A DNA stretch of 64,000 nt, from positions 24,058 to 88,057 of the forward strand of contig JAFIEP010000029.1 of assembly GCA_020832495.1 (NCBI GenBank), given 5' to 3'. The translations under genes were made by a program, and so were the position numbers. This DNA is from Acidimicrobiia bacterium. GTDB taxonomy: Bacteria; Actinomycetota; Acidimicrobiia; Acidimicrobiales; Acidimicrobilacustridaceae. Of the stretch, positions 29,630 to 38,107 are shown in pieces (positions within the stretch are counted from its first letter, which is position 1; each line of letters starts with the position of its first letter). The notes beneath the pieces were generated by a model. It was not told the origin of the DNA. It saw nothing but the letters and a program-made list of their open reading frames with translations, and did not search any database.

Positions 29630-31426
29630 ATGAACTCTGAGCGATATCCGGAACTGGATCCGCGGCATGTGCTGTACGTGTTGTCACGGCGAGTCTGGCT
29701 CATCGCCGGGCTGGTGCTCGTCGGGTTCGCGTCCGTGTTCCTCGTCTCGAATGCGCAGACCGAGCGGTACGAGGCGACCGCAGAGGTGCAGGTCGTGCAG
29801 TCCACCGGGTTGGGTGGAACGAGCGGCTCGAGGGCCGACGCGGACCGGAACCTCTCGAACGAGATGTACCTCATGCGATCTGGTGTCGTCCGCGGTGAGG
29901 TGGCGTCGCGACTCGGCTCGGACGTCGCGTTCGACCGGGTCCAGGTCCGCGAGGTGCCCGAGACCGACGTGGTGCGACTCACCGTCACCAGCCCGTCGCC
30001 CGAGCAGGCACGCGACGCGGCCAACACCTTCGCCACCGTTTACATCGAGCAGCGGCAACTCCAGGTCGCCGAGGTCTTCAACCAGCGAGCGGCCGACCTC
30101 GAGGCGTTCGCCGACCGCCTCACCCAGCGTGTGGCCGAGATCGACACGCTCCTGGCGCTCGGTCCGCCGGCCGCAGAGGTCGATGCCCTGACCGCAGAAC
30201 GAACCGGCCTCATCCAACAGCAGACCCAGTTCCTCCTGCGGGCTGCCGAGTTCCGTGCCGACGCCGACCTTCGGCGTGACGGCGTGGAGGTCATCGAGGT
30301 GGCATCGCTGCCCACCGACCCGGTGTCCCCGAAGCCGCTGCGCGATGGCCTCGTCGGCGGTCTCATCGGCCTCGTGTTGGGCATCGGGCTGGCCTTCCTG
30401 CTCGAGTGGCTCGACAACCGCCTCCGCATCCCCGAGCAGCTCGAGGCGGTGCCCGGAGCCGTGCCGGTGATCGGCACCATCCCGATGTACGACGTCGGTG
30501 GCGGACGCTTCAGCCTGGGACGAGGACAACGGACCGAGCGGGCACTCGTCCCGCTCGACTCCCCGGCGGCGGAGGCCTATCGCACGCTGCAGACCAGCCT
30601 GCGCTTCTCCAGCCTGGGCAAGACCAAGCAGCGCATCGCCGTCACCAGTTCCTCCGGTGGTGAAGGCAAGACGACGGTGACGGCCAACCTGGCCATGGTG
30701 CTGGCCGAGAGTGGCCTGCGCGTGGTTGTCATCTCGTGCGACTTGCGGCGTCCGACCATCGGCAGCATTTTCGGCGTGGACGAGACCGAGAAGGGCTTGA
30801 CCTCGATCCTGCTCGGCGACGCCTCGCCCGCCGACTGCCTGGTGCCCATCACCTTCGACAGCGGACGCTCGCTGTATCTGCTGCCGGCCGGACCCCTGCC
30901 GCACAACCCGGCAGAACTGCTCGGCTCACCGGCGTTCGGGCCCCTCCTCGAGCGCATCGAAGCCGCCGGCGTGGACTTCATCCTGCTCGACTGTGCACCG
31001 GTGCTCCCGGTCAGCGACCCGCTGGCCGTGGCCCAGAACGTCGACGGCGTGATCATGCTGGCCATGGCGGAGCGGACGAAGCAGGGAAGCTATGTCCAGG
31101 CGTTGGACCGCCTCCACCAGGTGCAGGCGCAGATCATCGGCACGGTGCTCAACGGCATGCCCACCAAGCGGGGCTACTACGGCTACTACGGCTACTACGG
31201 CTACGGACGCTACGGCGGGTACGCCAGTCGTCAGCCGTCGAGGCCTGCGTCACCCGCAGGCGGCTCGAAGGACAGCCCCAACGGCCACAAGGGTGAGGCC
31301 CCCAACGGTGAGGCGACCGCTGCTCCCGCTCCTCCGGCGGCTACGCCCAGCAAGGCGAGAGCGATGTTCCAGCGCGGCGTGACCTCCGGCCGGGCGACCG
31401 GTCGACCCCAGGCAGGCAACGCCTGA
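29630..31426 (+). CDS. Wzz/BY-kinase fusion: polysaccharide co-polymerase with tyrosine autokinase
   Basis: A 598-residue bacterial tyrosine kinase that controls export or chain length of a surface polysaccharide. Residues about 15-265 form a Wzz domain between two membrane segments (VWLIAGLVLVGFASVFLV; LVGGLIGLVLGIGLAFLLEW) with a coiled-coil loop outside. The cytosolic kinase has Walker A SSGGEGKTTVTANLA, Walker A' VVISCDLRRPT and Walker B FILLDCAPVLP. The C-terminal tail carries a Tyr cluster (about residues 515-530), the usual autophosphorylation site. Start ATG 29630. It is the first gene of the glycan locus; about 290 bp upstream are non-coding and contain TACGCT at 29530-29535 as a possible -10. 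Confidence 0.93.
   Translation: MNSERYPELDPRHVLYVLSRRVWLIAGLVLVGFASVFLVSNAQTERYEATAEVQVVQSTGLGGTSGSRADADRNLSNEMYLMRSGVVRGEVASRLGSDVAFDRVQVREVPETDVVRLTVTSPSPEQARDAANTFATVYIEQRQLQVAEVFNQRAADLEAFADRLTQRVAEIDTLLALGPPAAEVDALTAERTGLIQQQTQFLLRAAEFRADADLRRDGVEVIEVASLPTDPVSPKPLRDGLVGGLIGLVLGIGLAFLLEWLDNRLRIPEQLEAVPGAVPVIGTIPMYDVGGGRFSLGRGQRTERALVPLDSPAAEAYRTLQTSLRFSSLGKTKQRIAVTSSSGGEGKTTVTANLAMVLAESGLRVVVISCDLRRPTIGSIFGVDETEKGLTSILLGDASPADCLVPITFDSGRSLYLLPAGPLPHNPAELLGSPAFGPLLERIEAAGVDFILLDCAPVLPVSDPLAVAQNVDGVIMLAMAERTKQGSYVQALDRLHQVQAQIIGTVLNGMPTKRGYYGYYGYYGYGRYGGYASRQPSRPASPAGGSKDSPNGHKGEAPNGEATAAPAPPAATPSKARAMFQRGVTSGRATGRPQAGNA
31172..31204 (+). repeat. 9-bp tandem repeat encoding the kinase Tyr cluster
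   Basis: Three perfect copies of GGCTACTAC plus a partial fourth (GGCTAC) encode the Gly-Tyr-Tyr units at the C-terminus of the BY-kinase. Confidence 0.85.
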
Positions 31427-31475
31427 TGCCCCAGGCACGGTCGCCGCGACCGTGGGCCTCGACAAAGGATCGTCG

Positions 31476-32846
31476 GTGACCATCGCCGAACCCACCGAAC
31501 AGGAGCGGTCGCCGAGGCACCTGAAGAAGGTGGCGCTCTCGGGCCTGTCGCCCGAGCGCTCCCTCTGGCGTCACCCCGAGGGTCCGATCTGGCTCGGTGT
31601 GCTGATGTTCCTCGCCTACGCGGGCACTGCGGTGCTGGTGCCGACACTGCCATTGAACCTGGCCATGGTGGACGGCGTCATCTTCCTGCTCATCGTCATC
31701 GGCGTGGTCAACATGAGCCGGCGAGGTTCAGCGGCGCTCGCTCTCTGGCGCCGGTGCATGCCGTGGATCTTCCTCATCGTCGTGGCCACGTTCATCCCCC
31801 TCATCGGGGTCGGCCTGCCGGCATGGGCGCTGAGTAGCACCGCTCGGCTGTTCGGAGCCATCCTGGCGTTCTTCACGGTGCTGCACCTGCTCATCAACGC
31901 CCCTCGGCTCGTGCGATTCGCCACGGCGGGCGTCGCCGTGGGTTGGCTGGTCACCGTGGCCACCGCAGGCTTCATCCAGGCCGGTGGCGAGCGGGCGACC
32001 GGGTTGTTCGCCAACCCCAACTACACGGGCCACTTCACGGTGCTGGCCACCTTGGTGCTCGTCTGGCAGGCGCGACGCCGCTGGTTGCAGGCGGTGGTGC
32101 TCCTGCTCGGCGGCTACGTGGTCTACCGCTCCGGATCGTTCGGTGCGCTCGCACAGGTTGCTGGCGTGCTCGGGCTGCTCGCCGTCCGCCGTCTGGGTCG
32201 AACCGGGGTCGTCACCCTGATGATCGTCGGCAGCATGGGGGCCCTCGTGTTCCTGCTCGTTGCCACCACGGCGTCGGAGCCCGAAGACGTCGACGAGCTG
32301 ACGGCTCAGGAGGAGACGCAGATCGATCTCGGGGTCGGGTTCAACCAGGAGCGATTCGACCGCAGCCGCGGCTCGCGAATGCACCTGTGGGCGGAGAACC
32401 TGGAGTTGCTGGCGGCCTACCCCATGGGGGTCGGCCCGAACGGTGTGGCTCACCGCGACCTCTTCGACGATCCGCGCGAGGAGATCCGGCACTGGGCCCA
32501 CGCCGACCTGATCAACTTCATGGTGCACCGGGGACCACTCGGCCTCATCGGTCTCGTGGGCCTGTGGGTGGCACTGTGGAAGTTCACGCTGCCCTACGGC
32601 TTGGCGCGTCTCATGTTCGCAGCCATCGTGGTGGCCGGGCTGTTCCGCGACACGGTGCACTTCCGTCACGTCTGGCTGTTCTTCGCCTTGGCGATCGCCA
32701 TTGACTACCAGCAGCAGCGGCGCCGAGGGCCGCCCGGTGACGACACCTCCGCCGAGGGCGGTGGGGGACAGCCGTCCTCGCGGGCCGGGGTTGCGTTCGA
32801 TCCTGTTGCGCCGAGTGTCGGTACGGGCTCGACGCCGCAGCGATGA
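31476..32846 (+). CDS. O-antigen ligase/Wzy-type polymerase membrane protein
   Basis: A polytopic protein of 456 residues with about ten hydrophobic segments. It has a central extracytoplasmic loop (about residues 265-320, rich in Glu/Asp) bearing the Wzy_C-type hallmarks: RATGLFANPNYTG before it and GSRMHLWAENLELLAAYP with VGPNG inside or after it. Such proteins polymerise or ligate lipid-linked glycan units. The C-terminal 50 residues are a low-complexity tail. GTG 31476 is preferred because AAAGGA precedes it at 6 nt; an in-frame GTG at 31452 would add eight residues. It directly follows the Wzz/BY-kinase that would control its chain length. Confidence 0.85.
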   Translation: MTIAEPTEQERSPRHLKKVALSGLSPERSLWRHPEGPIWLGVLMFLAYAGTAVLVPTLPLNLAMVDGVIFLLIVIGVVNMSRRGSAALALWRRCMPWIFLIVVATFIPLIGVGLPAWALSSTARLFGAILAFFTVLHLLINAPRLVRFATAGVAVGWLVTVATAGFIQAGGERATGLFANPNYTGHFTVLATLVLVWQARRRWLQAVVLLLGGYVVYRSGSFGALAQVAGVLGLLAVRRLGRTGVVTLMIVGSMGALVFLLVATTASEPEDVDELTAQEETQIDLGVGFNQERFDRSRGSRMHLWAENLELLAAYPMGVGPNGVAHRDLFDDPREEIRHWAHADLINFMVHRGPLGLIGLVGLWVALWKFTLPYGLARLMFAAIVVAGLFRDTVHFRHVWLFFALAIAIDYQQQRRRGPPGDDTSAEGGGGQPSSRAGVAFDPVAPSVGTGSTPQR

Positions 32847-32875
32847 CCCCCTAGTCGCGGCTTCCCGGGGCCGGC

Positions 32876-33673
32876 TCAGAACCGTCCGAAGAACGCCGTG
32901 CGATAGCCCGCCTCGGTCAGGATCTGCTCGGCTTCGGCGGAGGTCTGCAACCACCGCATGAAGTCCTGAGCGGCCAACTTGGTGCCGAACTGCACGGCAT
33001 CGATGTCGGTTCGCTGATCGACGACGCCTGGTAGCAGCACGCTCGAGTAGCTCGCCGTGTCGCGGCCGGCCAGGCTGGTCTGAAGGACGAGGGCGCCGTC
33101 GAGCTCGCCGTCGGTCACCGCTCCGAACAGCCGACCCTGGCTGGGGAGGAGGACCATGTTGGTGGGGTCCACATCGGCCGCGTCGAGGGCGTCCCGGGCG
33201 GCGTTGCCACACATCGAGTCGTCCTCGCAGCGACCGAGTCGCAGGGCGCTCTCGGCGGCGAAGTCCTCGAGGCTGGTCACCTGCGCAGGGTTCCCGGCCG
33301 GGACGATGAGCACGAGTTGGTCGCTCCCGAGCGGGATGGGCGGCCGAACGACACGCTCGTCGTCCTCTGCTTGGCGCGTGCGCGTCCTCACATCGATGTA
33401 GATGTCCGGCGCCGGGCCGTCGAGGAGATCGTCGAGCAGGTCCGTGCCCTGACGAGCCTCGACCTCGAAGGTGACCTCGGGATGTTCGAGAGAATAGGCG
33501 TCGACGAGGGTCTCGAGTTCGGCCTCGAACCGACTGAAGACGTGGATCTCGACCGTCTCCGGCAAGGCCTCACCGGAGCCCAACCACGTGGAGGTCAGTT
33601 GGTCGTCACTCGAGCAACCAACGGTGACGAGCGCGAGCGCCAGCACTGCGCTGAGGAATGCTCTTCGGTGCAT
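32876..33673 (-). CDS. ModA-like substrate-binding lipoprotein (orphan)
   Basis: A 265-residue exported lipoprotein. Signal peptide and lipobox: HRRAFLSAVLALALVTVGC, acylated Cys at about residue 20. A type II periplasmic-binding fold follows, related to molybdate-binding ModA (VEIHVFSRFEAELETLVDAY, DQLVLIVPAGNPA, a C-terminal helix QDFMRWLQTSAEAEQILTEAGY). Two Cys in GRCEDDSMCG could form a disulfide. No permease or ATPase of a molybdate importer is near. A paralogue with the same Cys pair lies at 59425-60210. A role in binding a glycan precursor or anion at the cell surface is possible but unproven. TACCGT about 45 nt upstream is a candidate -10. Confidence 0.8.
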   Translation of the reverse strand: MHRRAFLSAVLALALVTVGCSSDDQLTSTWLGSGEALPETVEIHVFSRFEAELETLVDAYSLEHPEVTFEVEARQGTDLLDDLLDGPAPDIYIDVRTRTRQAEDDERVVRPPIPLGSDQLVLIVPAGNPAQVTSLEDFAAESALRLGRCEDDSMCGNAARDALDAADVDPTNMVLLPSQGRLFGAVTDGELDGALVLQTSLAGRDTASYSSVLLPGVVDQRTDIDAVQFGTKLAAQDFMRWLQTSAEAEQILTEAGYRTAFFGRF

Positions 33674-33911
33674 CTGTACTCCAACGTCGGACGGCGGGGC
33701 GACAGGCGGGTCGCGAGCGCAACGGTACCCGCCGGTGGCGGTCCGTCGACAGCGGGTGGCCCACCGGGCCCGCCCGTGATCCACGCATGGCACGGCCGAG
33801 CCTCGTGCGGCTGCTGGCGTCGGCGGGGCCGGGCGTCGCCCGGACGGGCCGATGGGTGTTGGCGCTGGGCCGTCGTCTATGCTCGCGGATCGCACGACGT
33901 GCCCCGTTCCG

Positions 33912-34811
33912 ATGACGTTCACCGCACCCCCCTCCTCCGATCCGTCCCCCCCGCCGTCGGCAAGTGGATCGGCGCGCAAGCCGGTTGCGGTCTTCGAGCG
34001 ATCGACCCTTGCCTTGCCGGCACTGCGGATCTACATGCGCCAACTGTGGGGGCGACGCTCGCTGGTGGCCAACTTGGCGCGCAGCCAACTCAAGGCGGAG
34101 AACTACGACACGGTCCTCGGGCAGATCTGGCTGATCCTCAACCCGTTGCTGCTCGCTGGGGTCTACGTCCTGGTTCGTGGGGTGTTCCGTCAGGTGGGCT
34201 CCACGCCGATGGAGCGGAACGCCATCATCGCCAATCTCATCATGGGTGTGTTCTTCTACCGGTTCGCCAACAGCATCATCGCAGGATCGGCAGGGTCGAT
34301 CCTGCGCAACAAGTCGATGGTGCTCAACACGAACTTCCCTCGGGCAGTGTTCCCGCTCATCGGGGTGGTCAAGGCCGTCATCGAGTTCGTGCCGATCCTG
34401 ATGGTGCTCGTGGCCATGCACGCCGTGCTGGGTCAGCCGTTCGGGCTGTCCCTGGTGACGGTGCCGGTCCTGTGGCTGATGATCCTGATCTTCTCGCTCG
34501 GCGCCGGCATGTTCTTCGCCACGCTCACCGTCTACCTGCGTGACACGACGAACATCCTGACCTTCGTGATGCGCTTGCTCTTCTTCATGACGCCCATCAT
34601 CTACACGGTGGACGAGATCCCGGCCGGTCTCCTCCCGTACCTGCAGTTCAACCCGTTGTTCCCCGTGTTCTGGGCGCTCGAGGCGGCGTGGGACGGCCGG
34701 TGGCCACCGGCCGTCACCTACCTGTGGTTCGGTGCGTGGATGATCGGCGCGTTCCTCGTTGGTGTTGCGTGGTTCATCTCGAAGGAGCGCAGCTTTGCCA
34801 GTCGTCTCTGA
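33912..34811 (+). CDS. Polysaccharide ABC exporter, permease (TagG/Wzm type)
   Basis: ABC-2 type membrane protein of 299 residues with six hydrophobic segments. A cytoplasmic N-terminal amphipathic region (LKAENYDTVLGQIWLILNP) is the family hallmark, and FFMTPIIYTVDEIP precedes the last pair of helices. It exports complete lipid-linked polysaccharide. The start is ATG 33912. The ATPase gene begins 17 bp before its end. An exporter and a Wzy-like protein in the same locus suggest either two glycans or a mixed assembly route. Confidence 0.9.
   Translation: MTFTAPPSSDPSPPPSASGSARKPVAVFERSTLALPALRIYMRQLWGRRSLVANLARSQLKAENYDTVLGQIWLILNPLLLAGVYVLVRGVFRQVGSTPMERNAIIANLIMGVFFYRFANSIIAGSAGSILRNKSMVLNTNFPRAVFPLIGVVKAVIEFVPILMVLVAMHAVLGQPFGLSLVTVPVLWLMILIFSLGAGMFFATLTVYLRDTTNILTFVMRLLFFMTPIIYTVDEIPAGLLPYLQFNPLFPVFWALEAAWDGRWPPAVTYLWFGAWMIGAFLVGVAWFISKERSFASRL
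34781..34787 (+). promoter_or_regulatory. Ribosome-binding site fixing the TTG start of the ABC ATPase
   Basis: GAAGGAG lies 7 nt before TTG 34795, inside the permease gene. No ATG or GTG is correctly placed, so this site decides the start. Confidence 0.7.
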
Positions 34812-35580
34812 CCACGCTCCGGCCATCGAGGTCGAGAACCTGTCGGTCTACTACCGCACGTCCTTCGAGGGCGCGGACACGCGTAACCCGTTCAAGCTCC
34901 TGCTCCGCCACGAGCGCGAGCACCGTATGGTCGCTGCGCTCGAGGACGTGTCCTGCACGATTCCGTCGGGCAGCGTCTACAGCGTCGTCGGTAAGAACGG
35001 CGCCGGGAAGTCGACCCTGCTGCGGGTGCTCGGCGGCATCTTGGCGCCCTCGGCCGGCCGGGTGACGCTCTACCATCGTGTGAGCCCGTTGCTGGCCACC
35101 GGTATCGGGTTCGACCGCCGCCTGTCGGGACGCGAGAACATCATGCTCGGTGGACTGGCGAACGGCCTCAAGCCTGCGCAGGTGCGAGAGCACACCGCCG
35201 AGATCCTGGATTTCGCCGCCCTCGGACCAGCGATCGACTCTCCGGTGCGCACCTACTCCTCGGGGATGAACGCACGGTTGGCGTTCGCCGTGGCGGTGCA
35301 CATGGAGCCGGAGATCCTGCTCATCGACGAGGCGCTCGCTGCGGGCGACGCCCGTTTCAAGAAGCGCTGCCGACGCAAGATCGACGAGTTGTGCGCCGCC
35401 GACGTGACGGTCGTCCTCGTGTCGCACGGCATGAAGTTCATCCAAGCGATCGCCGACCACTGCCTGTGGCTGGACGAAGGGCGTGTCCGAGCCGAAGGTT
35501 CGGCGGAGGACGTCATCCCGGCCTACCTCGAGGAGCTCGAGGTCAGCGCCGGTGACGAATCGGCCATGGAGGATGCCTGA
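34795..35580 (+). CDS. Polysaccharide ABC exporter, ATPase (TagH/Wzt type)
   Basis: A 261-residue ATPase. Walker A is VVGKNGAGKSTLLR, the Q-loop region is altered as in this family (IGFDRRLSGRENI), the signature is TYSSGMNARLAFAVA, Walker B is ILLIDEALAAGD and the switch His is in VSHGMKF. The insertion before Walker A (RNPFKLLLRHERE) is typical of TagH/Wzt exporters. It ends soon after the nucleotide-binding domain, so it has no carbohydrate-binding C-terminal domain; substrate choice then probably rests elsewhere. It uses a TTG start at 34795 and overlaps the permease by 17 bp. Confidence 0.92.
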   Translation: MPVVSDHAPAIEVENLSVYYRTSFEGADTRNPFKLLLRHEREHRMVAALEDVSCTIPSGSVYSVVGKNGAGKSTLLRVLGGILAPSAGRVTLYHRVSPLLATGIGFDRRLSGRENIMLGGLANGLKPAQVREHTAEILDFAALGPAIDSPVRTYSSGMNARLAFAVAVHMEPEILLIDEALAAGDARFKKRCRRKIDELCAADVTVVLVSHGMKFIQAIADHCLWLDEGRVRAEGSAEDVIPAYLEELEVSAGDESAMEDA

Positions 35581-35613
35581 GCGATCGCTGCGCCGGTCGT
35601 CGCTCGCCGCGCG

Positions 35614-36342
35614 TCACGTCCCGATGCGGGTCCACTTCTCCCACATCCAGGGGTAGTTCCACACCTGTCGATGGTGCCGTGAGAGGGCCCGGCGGATACG
35701 GAAGCGGCGCCGGTAGGCACCCGGGTGCCACTCGTGGAACTGCACCAGCACCGTGCGGATCCGCGGGAGCCAGCCGGTCTCGATCAGCCGGTCGAAGAGG
35801 TCGTACTCGCCCCCTTCGATGTTGACCTTGAGCAGATCCACGCGGTCGACGTCGAGCGAGTCGAGGACCGCGGCCACGTCCCGCAGTTGGATCTCGACGA
35901 CGTCGCCCTCGCCGGTGGTGCTGTACACGTTGGACCCGGGACCGTGGATCTCCATGGTCGCAGTGGTGTCGCGATCGGACAGCCCGACCGGGTGCGTCAC
36001 GATGCGGGGATCTGCGGCCGAACGGCGTCGTAGGGCAGCCACCGCTTGGGGCGCGGGCTCGAAGGCGTGGACGGTGGCGCCGTAGCGCTCGACCACCTTC
36101 TCGCACCACTGCCCGACGAAGGCACCGACGTCGAGCACCACGCTGTGCTCGTCGAGGTCGGCGTCGACGAGGATGTCGGGGTTGCGGATCGTGGCCTCGA
36201 GGAAGCCGAAGGTGGCGTCGGAGTAGTAGCTCAGCTCGAAGATCTGCTGCGTGGTGGCGGCCATCTCACCCGCCTTGCGTCGGCGATGGGCGGTGCGGGG
36301 GGAGAGCAACGCCTTCTTTGCTGCGTACAGCGAGAGTTCCAT
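35614..36342 (-). CDS. FkbM-family methyltransferase
   Basis: SAM-dependent O-methyltransferase of 242 residues from ATG 36342 (an in-frame GTG at 36348 is also possible). Motif I is VVLDVGAFVGQW, motif II VHAFEPAPQAV, and the FkbM block DRVDLLKVNIEGGEYDLF is clear. FkbM enzymes methylate sugar or polyketide hydroxyls. It lies between the exporter genes (converging with them, 33 bp gap) and a TylF methyltransferase on the same strand, so a role in methylating the glycan is likely. Confidence 0.88.
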   Translation of the reverse strand: MELSLYAAKKALLSPRTAHRRRKAGEMAATTQQIFELSYYSDATFGFLEATIRNPDILVDADLDEHSVVLDVGAFVGQWCEKVVERYGATVHAFEPAPQAVAALRRRSAADPRIVTHPVGLSDRDTTATMEIHGPGSNVYSTTGEGDVVEIQLRDVAAVLDSLDVDRVDLLKVNIEGGEYDLFDRLIETGWLPRIRTVLVQFHEWHPGAYRRRFRIRRALSRHHRQVWNYPWMWEKWTRIGT

Positions 36343-36380
36343 GGTCACCTGCGGTCAGCGTCCAGTGAGGAGTGGTTCGT

Positions 36381-37313
36381 TCATCGAGCCCTCTTGCGCC
36401 ACCAGACGCCCGTCCAGTCGATCTCGTGGATGGGGTCGACGATGCCGTTGTCCGCCCGGTAGTCGGTGACTGCCGCCTCGCAGGCCTCGATCGAGTTGTA
36501 GTCGTCGATGACCACGAAACCACCGGGGGACACCTTCGGCTCGAGGTGGACGAGGGCGTCGATGGTGGACTCGTAGAGGTCGCCGTCGAGACGCAGCAGC
36601 GCGATCTCCTCGATCGGCGCGGTGGGCAACGTGTCGCTGAACCAGCCCTCCACCAGGCGGACGCGGTCGTCGTCGTAGCCGTAGCGGGCCAAGTTGGCCC
36701 GGACCTTCTCGGCCGGCACGGCCAGCAACTCACGCATGAGGAACTGTTGGCCGGGCGCCATCGACTCGTTCCCCTCGATGCGCAAGGCGGCGTCGACCGG
36801 GTACCGCTCCTCGTCGGGCACGGGAAGCCCCTCGAAGGAGTCGCACGCCCACACGGTGCGTTCGCTGTCGCCGTAGGCCTCGAGCACGGCCCGCATGAAG
36901 ATGACCGTGCCGCCCCGCCAGATGCCGGTCTCCACGAGGTCGCCGGGGATGTCGTCGGCCAGGACGTGTTGGATGAGTTCCTCGACGTTGTCGAGGCGAC
37001 TGCGTCCGACCATCGTCTCGGCGCGCGGTGGATAGTCACGCCCCTCGGTGCGCTCACCGGGGGCCGTGGTCGGACGGACGAGGAGCCATCCACGTGACTC
37101 GAGGATGTCCCACACGGCCTTCGGTTCACCGAGGCCCACGTTCGCCGGCCACCAGACGACCTCACGGACCTCCTCGTCGATGAAGAGTTCCCGTGTGAGG
37201 CACCCCTTGAGGAGATCGAGGTAGCGGCGCGCCGCTGCGGGTGCCGAGGGGAGTTCGACCGGGTCGAGGGTTCCGTGGTCGATGGTGGTGGGGTCGTCAG
37301 GCCGCTCCGTCAC
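36381..37313 (-). CDS. TylF/macrocin-type O-methyltransferase
   Basis: A 310-residue SAM- and Mg-dependent sugar O-methyltransferase. The N-terminal region has ARRYLDLLKGCLTRE. Motif I is DLVETGIWRGGTVIFM. The metal and base aspartates of the TylF/NovP family are present in LRLDGDLYEST and VVIDDYNSIEA. Start GTG 37313; upstream in-frame codons are non-homologous. The same YLDLLKGCL segment and fold recur in the second module of the 1126-residue protein at 41191-44571, which makes this copy the catalytically complete version. Confidence 0.9.
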   Translation of the reverse strand: MTERPDDPTTIDHGTLDPVELPSAPAAARRYLDLLKGCLTRELFIDEEVREVVWWPANVGLGEPKAVWDILESRGWLLVRPTTAPGERTEGRDYPPRAETMVGRSRLDNVEELIQHVLADDIPGDLVETGIWRGGTVIFMRAVLEAYGDSERTVWACDSFEGLPVPDEERYPVDAALRIEGNESMAPGQQFLMRELLAVPAEKVRANLARYGYDDDRVRLVEGWFSDTLPTAPIEEIALLRLDGDLYESTIDALVHLEPKVSPGGFVVIDDYNSIEACEAAVTDYRADNGIVDPIHEIDWTGVWWRKRAR

Positions 37314-37407
37314 CTGACCACGCTTGCACAGCAGTCGTGGACTGCGCCACAGCGACACCGCTCGGCACCCCTCCCTGTCCGGCGCGTGGAGCGCGGCCCG
37401 CGGGCGC

Positions 37408-37413
37408 TACGAT
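37408..37413 (+). promoter_or_regulatory. -10 element (TACGAT) for the hexapeptide acetyltransferase gene
   Basis: TACGAT lies 6 nt before ATG 37420, with no Shine-Dalgarno. A leaderless transcript is expected. Confidence 0.5.
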
Positions 37414-37419
37414 CCGCCG

Positions 37420-38025
37420 ATGGCTCGATCTCGCCGATCTCCCGAAGCCGAGGCACTGCGGCGATCGGTCCGGGCACGACACCCGGGCTTCGTCGAAGCC
37501 GTCCTGGCCGACGCCAGGGTCACTGCTGCGTTTCGGGCCGAGCGCTTCGAGTTCCGCTCCCGGCGTGATGCCGTCACGCAGGCGCTGCGGCTGGCGTGGG
37601 CGAGCGACGCCTTCCTGGCGCAGGTGTTCTACCGGGCCAAGGCGAGCGCCCAGGCCAGGAACATCCCCGTGCTGCCCCGCCTGGCCCATCGTCTGGCCAT
37701 GGCTACTGCACAAGTGTGCATCGGCGACCCGGTGGTCGTGCAGCCAGGCTTCTACCTGGCGCACGGTCAGGTGGTGATCGACGGACTCGTGGAGGTGGGT
37801 TCGGGGACCGCCATCTTCCCGTGGGTGACCATCGGCCTGCGCGCCGGCGACTTCACGGGACCCACCATCGGCCCGAACGTCAAGATCGGCACCGGAGCGA
37901 AGGTGATCGGGCCGGTGACCATCGGCCCCGGCGCGGAGGTGGGGGCCAACGCCGTGGTGGTGCACGACGTGCCCGCCCATGCCACCGCTGTCGGGATCCC
38001 GGCGGCGGTTCGGGTCCAGGGGTGA
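37420..38025 (+). CDS. Serine-acetyltransferase-like hexapeptide transferase
   Basis: A 201-residue protein with a helical N-terminus and a C-terminal left-handed beta-helix (VVVQPGFYLAHGQVVIDGLV, IGPNVKIGTGAKVIGPVTIG, GAEVGANAVVVHDVP). The order and the PGFYLAHGQ strand resemble CysE-like and glycan O-acetyltransferases. Within a polysaccharide locus, acetylation of a sugar is more likely than cysteine synthesis, but the sequence cannot settle this. The ATG at 37420 is behind TACGAT. Confidence 0.8.
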   Translation: MARSRRSPEAEALRRSVRARHPGFVEAVLADARVTAAFRAERFEFRSRRDAVTQALRLAWASDAFLAQVFYRAKASAQARNIPVLPRLAHRLAMATAQVCIGDPVVVQPGFYLAHGQVVIDGLVEVGSGTAIFPWVTIGLRAGDFTGPTIGPNVKIGTGAKVIGPVTIGPGAEVGANAVVVHDVPAHATAVGIPAAVRVQG

Positions 38026-38107
38026 CCTTCGGCCCTGTGCGCGCCACCAGGCCCCCCGGTAGTGTCGGTAGCATCAGGTCCCGTTGCCGAGATGGGGACG
38101 TCACCGC

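Noticed and set aside
33787..33915. A small basic ORF of about 42 residues whose TGA overlaps the ATG of the exporter permease.
   Set aside because: No ribosome site or recognisable motif; the Arg-rich composition is what random high-GC sequence gives, and the overlap can arise by chance.
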